A program made the translations under genes and the position numbers. From PALSA-911 sp963743035 (GTDB taxonomy: Bacteria > Pseudomonadota > Alphaproteobacteria > Acetobacterales > Acetobacteraceae): DNA of 64,000 bases. Positions 28,327 through 37,234 of this stretch are shown piece after piece; the first letter of the stretch is position 1; every line of letters begins with the position of its first letter. The stretch covers positions 186,001-250,000 of the forward strand of contig CAVUOB010000011.1 of assembly GCA_963743035.1 (NCBI GenBank). Reading direction: 5' to 3'. The notes under the pieces were generated by a model. That model ran no database searches. It was not told where the DNA came from and saw nothing but the letters and a program-made list of their open reading frames with translations.

Positions 28327-29094
28327 ATGCGAAAAATTCTGCGATATGACGACGTAACCGTGGACGTCATCGCCGAGGGAGAGGGCCCGCTGGCGGTCCT
28401 GCTGCCGTCGGCGGGGCGGGATTCGCTCGATTTCGACGATCTGGCGCAGGCCCTGGCCGGCGCGGGCTACCGCGTGCTGCGGCCGCAGCCGCGCGGCGTG
28501 TTCGGCTCCGTCGGGCCGGTGACGGGGATCACCCTGCACGACCTGGCGCGCGACGTGGCCCGGGTCATCGAGGACGAGGGCGGCGGCCCGGCCTTTGTCG
28601 GCGGCCATGCCTTCGGGCAATGGGTGGCGCGGATGACCGCTTCCGACCATCCGCATCTGGTGCGCGGGGTGATGCTGATCGCCGCGGCGGCGAAATCCAT
28701 CCCGGCGGAACTCAGCGCCGGCGTGAACAAATGTAGCGATCCCGCGACGCCGCGCGAGGAGCGGCTCGCCTTGCTGCAAAAGCTGTTCTTCGCCCCCGGC
28801 CACGATCCGTCCGAATGGCTGGAGGGCTGGCACCTGCCGGCGCGCCTGTGCCAGCGCACCGCCTCCGCGGCCACGCGGCAATCGGAATGGTGGGACGGGG
28901 GTGCCGCGCCGATCCTGGATCTCCAGGCCGCACTGGACCCGTTCAAGCCGCGCGAGAAGCGGGACGAACTGAAGGATGAGCTGGGCGAGCGGGTGACGGT
29001 CGAGGTGATCGACGATGCCAGCCACGCGCTTATTCCCGAACAGCCGGCGGCAGTCGCTGCCGCGCTGGTGCGCTGGATGCGCGCGGTCGGCTGA
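28327..29094 (+). CDS. Alpha/beta-hydrolase fold protein with alanine at the nucleophile position
   Basis: 255 residues. The fold is clear: strand VDVIAEGEGPLAVLLPSAGRDSLDFDDLA, then YRVLRPQPRGVFGS, FVGGHAFGQWVARMTASDHP, and a C-terminal DDASHALIPEQP with the expected histidine. The nucleophile elbow reads G-H-A-F-G; Ala95 stands where Ser is needed for hydrolysis. GGAGGGAG lies ahead of the ATG. Relatives with GHAFG are, as far as I recall, widespread in alphaproteobacteria, so it may have a non-hydrolytic role or use another nucleophile. It is followed by a strong terminator. Confidence 0.85.
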   Translation: MRKILRYDDVTVDVIAEGEGPLAVLLPSAGRDSLDFDDLAQALAGAGYRVLRPQPRGVFGSVGPVTGITLHDLARDVARVIEDEGGGPAFVGGHAFGQWVARMTASDHPHLVRGVMLIAAAAKSIPAELSAGVNKCSDPATPREERLALLQKLFFAPGHDPSEWLEGWHLPARLCQRTASAATRQSEWWDGGAAPILDLQAALDPFKPREKRDELKDELGERVTVEVIDDASHALIPEQPAAVAAALVRWMRAVG

Positions 29095-29124
29095 ACGCCG
29101 GACACAGGGAGCAGCCAGACACAG

Positions 29125-29156
29125 AAAAGGCGGCGGACCGAAATCCGCCGCCTTTT
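29125..29156. terminator. Strong bidirectional intrinsic terminator
   Basis: A perfect 13-base stem AAAAGGCGGCGGA / TCCGCCGCCTTTT with a six-base loop, U-rich on both strands. It lies between two convergent hydrolase genes and serves both. Confidence 0.92.
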
Positions 29157-29178
29157 CCGCTTTGAAAGCCTGGCCCGG

Positions 29179-29844
29179 TCAGTCCGCCGCGAGCGCCATG
29201 TTGCGGCGCGCGATGGCGCGGCCGACGTGATCCTCCACCGCCTCGGCAACCGCCTCGGCCTGGTCGGCGAAGACGTGGTCGGCGCCGGCGAAGATGCGGT
29301 AGTCGACGGTGACGTTCTTCTGGGTGTTCAGCTTGTCCACCAGCTTGCGCACGGCGGGTTCGGGAACCAGTTCGTCGGCATCGCCATGCACCAGCAGCCC
29401 GCCGCAGGGGCAGGGCGCCAGGAAGCCGAAATCATAGTGGCTGGCCGGCGGCGCGACGCTGACCCAGCCGGAGATTTCCGGCCGGCGCATCAGCAGCTGC
29501 ATGCCGATGAAGGCGCCGAAGGAATAGCCGGCGATCCACAGCCCGCCGGAATTCGGGTTCACCGCCTGCATCCAGTCAAGCGCGGCGGCGGCATCGCCGA
29601 TCTCGCCGATGCCGCCGTCATAGCGGCCCTGGCTGCGGCCGACGCCGCGGAAATTGAAGCGCATCACCGAGCAGCCCAGCTTCTGGAAGGACTGGTACAT
29701 GGCATAGGTAATGCGGTTGTTCATCGAACCGCCATGCAGGGGATGCGGGTGCAGGATCAGGGCCACCGGGGCGCCCTGCTCCTTGGAATGATGGTATCGG
29801 CCTTCGAGCCGACCGTCTGGGCCGGCAAACATCACCTCAGGCAT
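29179..29844 (-). CDS. Alpha/beta hydrolase (COG2945-like)
   Basis: 221 residues. Signature HPHPLHGGSMNN near 32-43, FNFRGVGRSQG, nucleophile elbow GYSFG with Ser108, LVHGDADELVP, and the catalytic histidine in AGADHVF. The family resembles COG2945 acyl/peptidase-like hydrolases; the substrate is unknown. It is convergent with the Ala-95 hydrolase and shares its terminator. The catalytic set is complete, unlike its neighbour. Confidence 0.88.
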   Translation of the reverse strand: MPEVMFAGPDGRLEGRYHHSKEQGAPVALILHPHPLHGGSMNNRITYAMYQSFQKLGCSVMRFNFRGVGRSQGRYDGGIGEIGDAAAALDWMQAVNPNSGGLWIAGYSFGAFIGMQLLMRRPEISGWVSVAPPASHYDFGFLAPCPCGGLLVHGDADELVPEPAVRKLVDKLNTQKNVTVDYRIFAGADHVFADQAEAVAEAVEDHVGRAIARRNMALAAD

Positions 29845-30324
29845 GGCGTTCCAAAATCCGTTTTCCTGTCATGTCCGACAGTCGTCAGCCGAGCCCTCGC
29901 GGCTCAGGCCACTGCCGGTCCCATCCAATCAGTCCTATGCGCCGTGGAGCCGGGACGCCGGGACACGAGCAGAAGAGGGTAACAAACGAGTAGGCTGGCC
30001 CCTGAAGGCTTCCGGCCGCGAATTCTTGACCCGCGATGTCGGAATACATAGCTTGCTTGCGATGCCGTGATGCCACGGGGTTCGCATCCGTCTGCCCGTC
30101 GTTCGGCCCCCCAGCCGCCTGCGCCCCCGGAACTGGCTCCTTCCAGCCGGGAGCTTGCATGCTACAGGAAGTTGACCGGGCTTTGATAATGGAATTGTCG
30201 CATGGCTTTCATGTTTGTACCGGAGATGGCTAGAACATATCGGAAACATGCCCGAGTCGCATGGTTGGAGCAGCCCCGATCCGCGCACGCCCCGGCCGGC
30301 GCCGGTCGGGGCTGACCTGGCGCC
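29845..30324. promoter_or_regulatory. 480-base gap upstream of iscR with a leader hairpin
   Basis: No gene is supported here. TTGACC (about 30027) followed after 17 bases by TAGCTT is a possible promoter. Close to iscR, CAGCCCCGA (from 30272) pairs with TCGGGGCTG (to about 30316), enclosing a second GC-rich stem, and ends about 9 bases before the iscR ATG. iscR has no clear Shine-Dalgarno, so the hairpin could affect its translation. No certain IscR binding site could be picked by eye. Confidence 0.45.
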
Positions 30325-30831
30325 ATGCAGCTTTCCACCCGCGGGCGCTACGCCGTCATGGCCCTGGCCGATCTGGCCGCCCGGGAAGCCGGGCTCGCCT
30401 GCGGGCAGCCGGTGACCCTGGCGGAGATCGCCACCGGTCAGTTCCTCAGCCTGTCCTATCTGGAACAGCTGTTCGGCAAGCTGCGCCGTTCCGGGCTGGT
30501 CACCTCCGTGCGCGGCCCCGGCGGCGGCTACCGGCTGGCCCGCCCGGCCGACGAGCTGTCGATCGCCGCTATCGTCGATGCGGTGGACGAGCCGATGCGG
30601 GTGACGCGCTGCGAGGAGGGCGGACCCGGCTGCATGCGGGCCGACGCCGTCCCGGAGCACGGCGTCTGCGCGCAGGAGCGCTGCCGCACGCATGATCTCT
30701 GGCATGAGCTGGGCCGGCAGATCCATCTGTTCCTGGCGGGCGTGACGCTGGGCGACGTGGTGGCCGGGCGGGTCGCCGGGCGCGCGGTGCCGGTGCGGTC
30801 CGCCTGTCCCGAAGCCGCGGCGGCGGAGTAG
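30325..30831 (+). CDS. iscR: Rrf2-family iron-sulfur regulator IscR
   Basis: 168 residues. Winged-helix regulator: MQLSTRGRYAVMALADLA, LAEIATGQFLSLSYLEQLFGKLRRSGLV and VRGPGGGYRLAR. The cluster region has cysteines at 96, 103, 115 and 120 and His123 (THDLW), matching the IscR 2Fe-2S ligand set. It represses Fe-S assembly genes when clustered. The stop is 7 bases from the next ATG, so it leads an operon with the cysteine desulfurases, ferredoxin and mnmA. Confidence 0.93.
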   Translation: MQLSTRGRYAVMALADLAAREAGLACGQPVTLAEIATGQFLSLSYLEQLFGKLRRSGLVTSVRGPGGGYRLARPADELSIAAIVDAVDEPMRVTRCEEGGPGCMRADAVPEHGVCAQERCRTHDLWHELGRQIHLFLAGVTLGDVVAGRVAGRAVPVRSACPEAAAAE

Positions 30832-30838
30832 GCCGGCG

Positions 30839-31958
30839 ATGATCTACCTCGATGCCAACGCGACCGAGCCGCTGCGCCCGCGAGGCGCGGGCCGCGATGC
30901 TGGCGGCGCTGGACCTGGTGGGCAATCCGTCCTCCGTCCATCGCGCCGGGCGCAGCGCCCGGGCCGCGATGGAGGATGCGCGCGAGGCGGTCGCCGCCCG
31001 GTTCGGCGCCCGGCCGGCGGATACGGTGTTCACCTCCGGCGGGACCGAGGCCGATGCGCTGGCCATCCACGCGCTCGGTCATCGCGCCGGGCGGCGGGTG
31101 ATCGCCGGGGCCACCGAGCACGACGCGGTGCGCGCCGCCGCGCCGGATGCGCAGATATTGCCGGTCGACCGCGACGGCGTGGCCGATCTGGACCGGCTGG
31201 CGGAGCTGCTGGCGGAGGAGGGACCGCCGGCGCTGGTCTGCCTGATGCTGGCGAACAACGAGACGGGGACGCTGCAGCCCATCGCCCGGGCGGCGGAACT
31301 GTGCCGGCGCGCCGGCGCGCTGCTGCATGTCGACGCGGTCCAGGCGGCGGGGCGTCTGCCGGTCGATCTGCGCGCGCTCGGCGCTCATAGCCTGGCGCTG
31401 TCGGCGCATAAGCTCGGCGGCCCGAAAGGTGTCGGCGCGCTGCTGCTGGACGCCGACCTGACCGCGCTGGCGCCGCTGATCGCTGGCGGCGGGCAGGAAC
31501 GTGGCCGGCGCGGCGGCACGCCGCCGCTGCCCGCCATCGCCGGCTTCGGCGCCGCGGTCGGCGCCTGGAGTGCGACGACACATCTCGCCCCCTTAAGGGA
31601 TGCGATCGAACGCGCCGCGTTCGCCGCCGGAGGCATCGTGCTTTCTGCCGGCGCGCCAAGACTGGAAAACACCACCTGCCTCGCACTGCCTGGCGTCCGC
31701 GCCGATGCGCAGGTGATCGCGCTCGATCTGGACGGCTTCGCGGTCAGCGCCGGCGCCGCCTGCTCCTCGGGCAAGGTGGCGCAGAGCCATGTGCTGGCGG
31801 CGATGGGGCTCGGCCCGCTGGCCGGGCAGGCGATCCGGGTGTCGCTGCCGTGGAACGTGACGGCGGCGGACGTGGCCGCGTTTCTGCCGGCCTATGCGCG
31901 GATGGCGGCGCGTCTCGGGTCGGTGCAGCCTTCCCCTCTTTCCCCGCGCGCGGCCTGA
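30839..31958 (+). CDS. Cysteine desulfurase-family aminotransferase, first copy, one frameshift
   Basis: About 372 residues after repair. PLP-dependent removal of sulfur from cysteine. Reading starts MIYLDANATEPLRP; near 30880 one extra C shifts the frame, after which EARAAMLAALDLVGNPSSVHRAGR continues. The PLP lysine lies in SAHKLGGPKG and the persulfide-carrying cysteine in SAGAACSSGKV, so the active site is complete. The protein is shorter and less like IscS than the next gene, so it is perhaps a specialised NifS-like enzyme. It lies between iscR and the second desulfurase and ends 6 bases before it. Confidence 0.85.
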
Positions 31959-31964
31959 GCCCAC

Positions 31965-33184
31965 ATGCCGGCAATGGACAATATTCCGCCGCCTCCCGCC
32001 GTTCGGCCGAACCGCCCGGTCTATCTCGACAACCAGGCCACCACGCGCTGCGACCCGCGCGTGCTGGCGGTGATGCTGCCGTTCTTCAGCGAGGAATACG
32101 GCAATGCGCACAGCGCCGAGCACGTCATGGGCCATCGCGCCGAGGCGGCGGTGGAGGCCGCGCGCGCCGAGGTGGCGGCGCTGATCGGCGCCGACCCGCA
32201 GGGAAGTGGTGTTCACCTCCGGCGCGACGGAGAGCAACAACATCGCCATCAAGGGCGCGGCCCGGCATGCGCGCCGGATGGGCGATCCGCGCCGGCGCAT
32301 CGTGACGGTGGCGACCGAGCATAAATGCGTGCTGGAATCGGTTGCCGATCTGGCCGAGGAGGGCTTCGAGCCGGTGGTTCTGCCGGTCCGCCCCGACGGG
32401 ACGCTGGACCCCGATACGCTGCGCGACGCCCTCGCCGAACCGACATTGCTGGTCAGCGTGATGGCGGTGAACAACGAGACCGGCGTGGTGCAGGACATTC
32501 CCGGCGCTGGCGGCGATCGCCAAGCAGGCGGGCTCCCTGTTCCACACCGACGCGGCGCAGGCAGCCGGCAAGATCCCGCTCGACGTCGCCGGCTGGGGCG
32601 TCGATCTGCTGTCGCTGAGCGGTCACAAGATCTATGGCCCGAAGGGCGTCGGCGCGCTGTTCGTGCGCCGCCGGCCGCGCGTGCGCCTGGCGCCGCTGTT
32701 CTCCGGTGGCGGGCAGGAGCGCGGCCTGCGCTCCGGCACGCTGCCGACGCCGCTGATCGCCGGGCTGGGGGAGGCGTGCCGGCTGGCCAAGCTGGAAATG
32801 GCCGAAGAAGCGGCGCGGATCGCCTCGCTGCGCGACCGGCTGCTGCAGCGCCTGCGCGCGGCGATGCCGGACATCGTGCTGAACGGCAGCGCGCAGGCCC
32901 GCATTCCCGGCAACCTCAACCTCACCTTCCCCGCGGCCACGGCGGCGCAGCTGATGCAGGCCAGCCCCGATCTGTGCGTCTCCACCGGCTCGGCCTGCTC
33001 CTCGGCCGCGATCGAGCCTTCCTATGTGCTGCACGCGCTCGGCCTGTCCGATGACGCGGCCGCGCGCAGCTTGCGTATCGGGATCGGACGCTTTACCTCC
33101 GCCGCCGACATCGACTACGCCGCCGCCGCGCTGATCGCGGCGCATGCCCGGGCCCCGGCGGAAGCCGGCTCCCTGGCTTCCTGA
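31965..33184 (+). CDS. iscS: Cysteine desulfurase (IscS-like), second copy, two frameshifts
   Basis: About 406 residues after repair. The frame starts VYLDNQATTRCDPRVLAVM and breaks near 32205 (extra base before VVFTSGATESNN) and near 32508 (before ALAAIAKQAGSLFHTDAAQ). The PLP lysine lies in LSGHKIYGPKGVG and the catalytic cysteine in STGSACSS. This is the IscS type that feeds sulfur to Fe-S assembly and thiouridine synthesis. iscU and hscBA are not adjacent. The 2Fe-2S ferredoxin begins 16 bases downstream. Confidence 0.88.
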
Positions 33185-33200
33185 ACGGAAGAGTTTGCCC

Positions 33201-33534
33201 ATGCCCAAGATGATCTTTGTCGAGCGCGATGGAACACGCCGCGAGGTGGACGCGCCGGTCGGCCTGTCGGTGCTGGAGGTCGCGCACAAGCACGGCGTCG
33301 ACATCGAGGGCGCCTGCGAGGGCTCGCTCGCCTGCTCCACCTGCCACGTGATCGTGGATCCCGCCTGGATCGGCAAGCTGTCCGATCCGACGGAGGACGA
33401 GGAGGACATGCTCGACCTCGCCTTCGGGCTGGAGGAGACCTCCCGCCTCGGCTGCCAGATCGTGATCAGCGAGGCGCTGGACGGGCTGGTCGTGCGGCTG
33501 CCTGCGGGCAGCCGCAACATGCTTGCTCGACTAG
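33201..33534 (+). CDS. fdx: Adrenodoxin-type 2Fe-2S ferredoxin (Fdx), 3' end shifted
   Basis: About 110 residues. ISC-type ferredoxin with cluster cysteines 39, 45, 48 (EGACEGSLACSTC) and 85 (GCQIV). It starts MPKMIFVERDG with GAAGAG upstream. After RLPAGSRNM the frame would run into mnmA until 33617. Removing one base near 33522 gives MLLD and TAG at 33532-33534, two bases before the mnmA ATG, the length expected for the family. It supplies electrons to Fe-S cluster assembly, consistent with the neighbouring desulfurases. Confidence 0.88.
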
Positions 33535-33535
33535 C

Positions 33536-34708
33536 ATGCGTATCGTCGTCGCGATGTCGGGCGGCGTGGACAGCTCGGTGGTGGCCGGGCTGCTGCACGA
33601 GGCCGGGCACGAGGTGATCGGCGTCACGCTGCAACTATACGACCAGGGTGCGGCCGCCGGGCGCAAGGGCGCCTGCTGCGCCGGCCAGGACATCCACGAC
33701 GCCAGGCGCGTCGCCGACCGGCTGGGCATCGCGCATTACGTGATCGACGCGGAGGCACGCTTCGCCCAGGCTGTGATCGCCGATTTCGCCGACAGCTATG
33801 CCGCCGGCGAAACCCCGGTGCCCTGCGTGCGCTGCAACCAGACGGTGAAGTTCGCCGACCTGCCGGCGCTGGCCCGCGGCCTGGGCGCGGAGCGGCTGGC
33901 CACCGGCCATTACGTCCGCCGCATCGACGGTCCGGACGGCCCCGAGCTCCATCGCGCCGTCGATCCCGCGCGCGACCAGAGCTGGTTCCTGTTTGCCACC
34001 ACGCGCGAGCAGCTGGCGTTCTCGATCTTCCCGCTCGGCGGCATGGCGAACAAGGACGCGGTGCGCGCGGAGGCGGCGCGGCTGGGGCTGGAGGTGGCGG
34101 ACAAGCCGGACAGCCAGGACATCTGCTTCGTCCCCTCGGGCAGCTATGCCGACATCGTCGGCAAGCTGCGCCCGGACGCGCTGGCGCCGGGCGAGATCGT
34201 CAGCCGCGACGGCCGGGTGATGGGAAGCCATGATGGCATCGCCCGCTACACCGTGGGCCAGGGCAAGCGGCTGGGCCCGGCGGCGATGGATCGCGGGGAG
34301 CGTCAGGTGGTGCTGGCCAGCGACCCCGCCACGCGGCGCATCATCATCGGGCCGCGCCATGCCGGCACGGACGAATTGCGGCTGTCGGAAGTGAACTGGC
34401 TGATCCCCATCCCGGCGGCGCCGATCGAGTGCCGGGTGAAGCTGCGCGCCCGCGAGGCGCCGCAGCCGGCGATCGTGGTGCCGACGCCCTGGGGCGCGGA
34501 AGTGCGGATGGCGGCACCGGTGCAGCCCGCGCCCGGCCAGGCCTGCGTTTTCTACGCCGGCGAGCGCATTCTGGGCGGCGGTTTCATTCGTCGTCCCGAT
34601 TGGCGGCCGGCCGACGCGGGTGTTGGAGCGGATGAGGTTGACGGCCGGGGGGTGGGCAGTCTATCTCCCGCGCCTCTCGGCTTGGATGGCGGCGTAGCTC
34701 AGCGGTAG
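33536..34708 (+). CDS. mnmA: tRNA-specific 2-thiouridylase MnmA
   Basis: 390 residues. Uses persulfide sulfur from a desulfurase to make 2-thiouridine at wobble U34 of Lys, Glu and Gln tRNAs. The PP-loop AMSGGVDSS is at 6-14, with catalytic cysteines in PVPCVRCNQ near 98 and DICFVP near 197, and TGHYVR and YTVGQGKRLG in between. The normal end is near GGGFIRRPDW; about 30 further residues run into the tRNA-Met gene, whose TAG in the D loop (34706-34708) is the stop. An earlier stop lost through a base error is possible. It completes an iscR-to-mnmA sulfur-relay run. Confidence 0.93.
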   Translation: MRIVVAMSGGVDSSVVAGLLHEAGHEVIGVTLQLYDQGAAAGRKGACCAGQDIHDARRVADRLGIAHYVIDAEARFAQAVIADFADSYAAGETPVPCVRCNQTVKFADLPALARGLGAERLATGHYVRRIDGPDGPELHRAVDPARDQSWFLFATTREQLAFSIFPLGGMANKDAVRAEAARLGLEVADKPDSQDICFVPSGSYADIVGKLRPDALAPGEIVSRDGRVMGSHDGIARYTVGQGKRLGPAAMDRGERQVVLASDPATRRIIIGPRHAGTDELRLSEVNWLIPIPAAPIECRVKLRAREAPQPAIVVPTPWGAEVRMAAPVQPAPGQACVFYAGERILGGGFIRRPDWRPADAGVGADEVDGRGVGSLSPAPLGLDGGVAQR

Positions 34709-34762
34709 AGCAGGGGAATCATAATCCCTTGGTCGGTGGTTCAAATCCGCCCGCCGCTACCA
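34688..34762 (+). tRNA. tRNA-Met(CAT), elongator type
   Basis: 75 bases. Acceptor GGCGGCG pairs with CGCCGCT (one G-T), then A and encoded CCA. D arm TAGCTCAGCGGTAGAGC, anticodon loop ATCATAA giving CAT, T arm GGTTCAAATCC. The form matches alphaproteobacterial elongator Met rather than initiator tRNA; a lysidine-modified Ile tRNA cannot be fully excluded. The 5' 21 bases overlap the annotated end of mnmA. Confidence 0.93.
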
Positions 34763-35038
34763 TCCTGCCGAGGGCGCGGGTGCCTTTGGCAGAAATGTTT
34801 TGCCCCTTTGACCCTGGCGCTCGCCCTGCGGTGGTGATTCTCGCTTGCTGTGCCGCGCCAACCATCCCTCCGACCGAAAGCTCACCCTGACCGAATAGTC
34901 TGGACCGCCTGTCAAGGCCTGGCGAACTTATACCTGCACGCCGCCGCCGCTCGTTGCCGCGGAGGCCGCGTTCTTCCAGGATGCGCTGTTGTACGAGGCA
35001 GGGCCGAAAACGAAGCCCGCTGAGGGAAGGAAGCTGCG

Positions 35039-35938
35039 ATGGATCTGGGATTTCTGGGCCTTGGCCAGATGGGTGGCGCGATTGCCGAGCGGTTGCTGGG
35101 CGAGGGCACGCGCCTGCATGTCTATGATCCGAGCGCGGCCGCCCTGGCACGGTTCCGCGATCTCGGCGCGGTCGGGCATGCCTCGCCCGAGGCGGTTGCC
35201 GCCGCGGCCCAGATCGTGTTCGCCTGCCTGCCGGACCCGAAGATCAGCGACAAGGTTGCCGACGGCCTCTGCGCCTCTCCCGGCGCGCTGCGGATCTATG
35301 TCGAGATGTCCACCATCGGCCGGCAGACCGTTATCGACATCGCGGAACGGCTGGGTAAGCGCGGCGTGACCGTGGTCGATTGTCCGGTGAGCGGCGGACC
35401 CGCTGGCGCGCGGGCGGGCACGTTGGCGACGATGGCGGCCGGTCCCCGGGCGGCGCTCGACGAGTTGCGCCCGCTGCTGGCCCGGATCGGCTCTTCGCCC
35501 TTCGAGATCGGCGAGACGCCGGGGCTCGGGCAGATGATGAAGCTGGTCAACAACCTCATGGCCATCGCCAACCAGACGATCGCTTTCGAGGCGCTGGTGC
35601 TCGGCGCCAAGGGCGGGCTGGACGCGGATCTGATGGTCGAGGTGGTCAACAAATCGACCGGGCGCAGCGTGGCCACGGAAACGATCGTGCCGGCCGCCAT
35701 CCTGACACGGAGCTTCGACTTCGGCGCGCGTCTCGCGGTGCCGTACAAGGATCTCGCGCTCGGCCTGGCCGAGGCGGAAGCCCTCGGCGTGCCGATGTGG
35801 ACCACCGAGACCGCCCGCCAGGTCTGGCGCTTCGCGCTCGGCCAGGGCATGGGCGGGGAGGATTATTCCGCGCTGATCCGGCTGATGGAAGGTTGGGCCG
35901 GCGCCGAGGTGCGCGGCAGCAAAGCCGGAAGCCACTGA
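35039..35938 (+). CDS. NAD(P)-dependent 3-hydroxyisobutyrate dehydrogenase-like enzyme
   Basis: 299 residues of the beta-hydroxyacid dehydrogenase family. Dinucleotide motif GFLGLGQMGGAIA at 4-16, substrate loop DCPVSGGPAGARAGTL near 118-133, and catalytic lysine in KLVNNLMAIANQ. It oxidises a beta-hydroxyacid or reduces a semialdehyde; the precise substrate is unknown. An orphan substrate-binding protein starts 42 bases later on the same strand, suggesting uptake and oxidation of the same organic acid, which is inference. Confidence 0.88.
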   Translation: MDLGFLGLGQMGGAIAERLLGEGTRLHVYDPSAAALARFRDLGAVGHASPEAVAAAAQIVFACLPDPKISDKVADGLCASPGALRIYVEMSTIGRQTVIDIAERLGKRGVTVVDCPVSGGPAGARAGTLATMAAGPRAALDELRPLLARIGSSPFEIGETPGLGQMMKLVNNLMAIANQTIAFEALVLGAKGGLDADLMVEVVNKSTGRSVATETIVPAAILTRSFDFGARLAVPYKDLALGLAEAEALGVPMWTTETARQVWRFALGQGMGGEDYSALIRLMEGWAGAEVRGSKAGSH

Positions 35939-35980
35939 CAATCCATGCAAATCAAACCAAAACTCACGAGAGGAAACAGG

Positions 35981-37216
35981 ATGAAACTGACGAGACGGAC
36001 CGCGATCGGCGCGGCGGCGGCAATGGCGGTGGGCGGGACTGTCCGCCGAGGGCGGGCCGCCGAGCAGCTGGTGATCCGGATCGGCGTGCTGACCGATCTG
36101 TCGGGTCCGTATCGCAGCATCAGCGGGCCGGACGGGGTCGCGGCCGCCAAGCAGGCGGCGGCGGAGTTCATGGCCGCCACGCCGTCGATCCAGGTCGAGG
36201 TCATCGCCGCCGATCACCAGAACAAGCCCGACGTGGCGGTGGGCATCCTGCGCGGGTGGTTCGACCAGGGCGGCGTGGACATGGTGACCGACCTGACCAA
36301 TTCCGCCGTGGCGCTGGCCGCCAACAACATCGCGGCGGAAAAGAACAAGGCCTGCATCGTGACCGTGGGCGGCACGTCAGCGCTGACCGGCCCCGCCTGC
36401 ACGCCCAATCTGGTGCACTGGACCTATGACAGCTGGAACCTGGCGCATTCGACCACGACCGCGCTGGTGAAGACCGGCGGCGATGCCTGGTATTTCGTGG
36501 CGCCGGACTATGCCTACGGCAAGTCGCTGGTGGCCGACGCGACCAAGTTCGTCGAGCAGGCCGGCGGCAAGGTGAAGGGCGCCTCGTTCTACCCGTTCCC
36601 GGAAACGACGGATTTCTCCGCCTATGTGGTGCGGGCGCAGAGCAGCGGCGCCAATGTCGTGGCGTTCGCCGCCGGCGGCACGGATCTGGTGAATTTCGTC
36701 AAGCAGGCGCACGAGTTCGCGCTGAACCGATCCGCCAAGATCGCGGCCATGACCGGGTTCATCACCGACGTGATCGGCGTGGGCGCGCCGGTCGCCCAGG
36801 GCATGATGATCACGGAGAATTTCTACTGGGATCTGAACGACCGCACCCGCGCCTGGGCAGCCCGGATGAAGCCGCATCTGCCGCCGGCGGTCATCCCGAA
36901 CTCGCTGGTTGCCGGCGACTATGCCGCGCCGCTGCATTACCTCAAGGCGGTGAAGGAACTGGGCGTCGCGCAGGCGAAGGCCTCGGGTCGCGAGACCGTG
37001 GCCATGATGAAGAAGCTGCCCACCGACGATGATTGCTTCGGACCGGGCCTCATTCGCGCCGACGGGCGCAAGATCCACCCGGCCTATCTGTTTCAGGTGA
37101 AGAAGCCGGAAGACGTCCGCAGCCCGGGCGATTTGTACCAGCTCGCCTACACCACGCCGGCGGAGGAAGCGTTCAGGCCGCTCGCGGAAGGCGGGTGTCC
37201 GCTGATCAAGACCTGA
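35981..37216 (+). CDS. Leu/Ile/Val-type periplasmic substrate-binding protein, orphan
   Basis: 411 residues. Twin-arginine-like leader (MKLTRRTAIGAAAAMAVGGT) then a type I periplasmic binding fold of the branched-chain amino-acid class (peripla_BP_6): RIGVLTDLSGPYRSISGPDG, VIAADHQNKPDVA, WYFVAPDYAYGKSLV and FYWDLNDRTRAW. GAGAGGAAACAGG before the ATG fixes the start. No ATPase or permease of the HAA type is in the window. It shares long blocks with the product at 48396-49640, for example PFPETTDFSAY and TDDDCFGPG. A large perfect hairpin follows. Confidence 0.9.
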   Translation: MKLTRRTAIGAAAAMAVGGTVRRGRAAEQLVIRIGVLTDLSGPYRSISGPDGVAAAKQAAAEFMAATPSIQVEVIAADHQNKPDVAVGILRGWFDQGGVDMVTDLTNSAVALAANNIAAEKNKACIVTVGGTSALTGPACTPNLVHWTYDSWNLAHSTTTALVKTGGDAWYFVAPDYAYGKSLVADATKFVEQAGGKVKGASFYPFPETTDFSAYVVRAQSSGANVVAFAAGGTDLVNFVKQAHEFALNRSAKIAAMTGFITDVIGVGAPVAQGMMITENFYWDLNDRTRAWAARMKPHLPPAVIPNSLVAGDYAAPLHYLKAVKELGVAQAKASGRETVAMMKKLPTDDDCFGPGLIRADGRKIHPAYLFQVKKPEDVRSPGDLYQLAYTTPAEEAFRPLAEGGCPLIKT

Positions 37217-37234
37217 GCCGTCAGGGCCTCACCT

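Noticed and set aside
30839..33184. Two desulfurases as pseudogenes
   Set aside because: Three one-base insertions restore all catalytic residues, in a cluster with essential roles, so a sequence error is preferred.
34719..35150. 143-codon minus-strand frame after tRNA-Met
   Set aside because: Overlaps the tRNA and the HIBADH start; no ribosome site or family. The 276-base gap holds nothing I can support.
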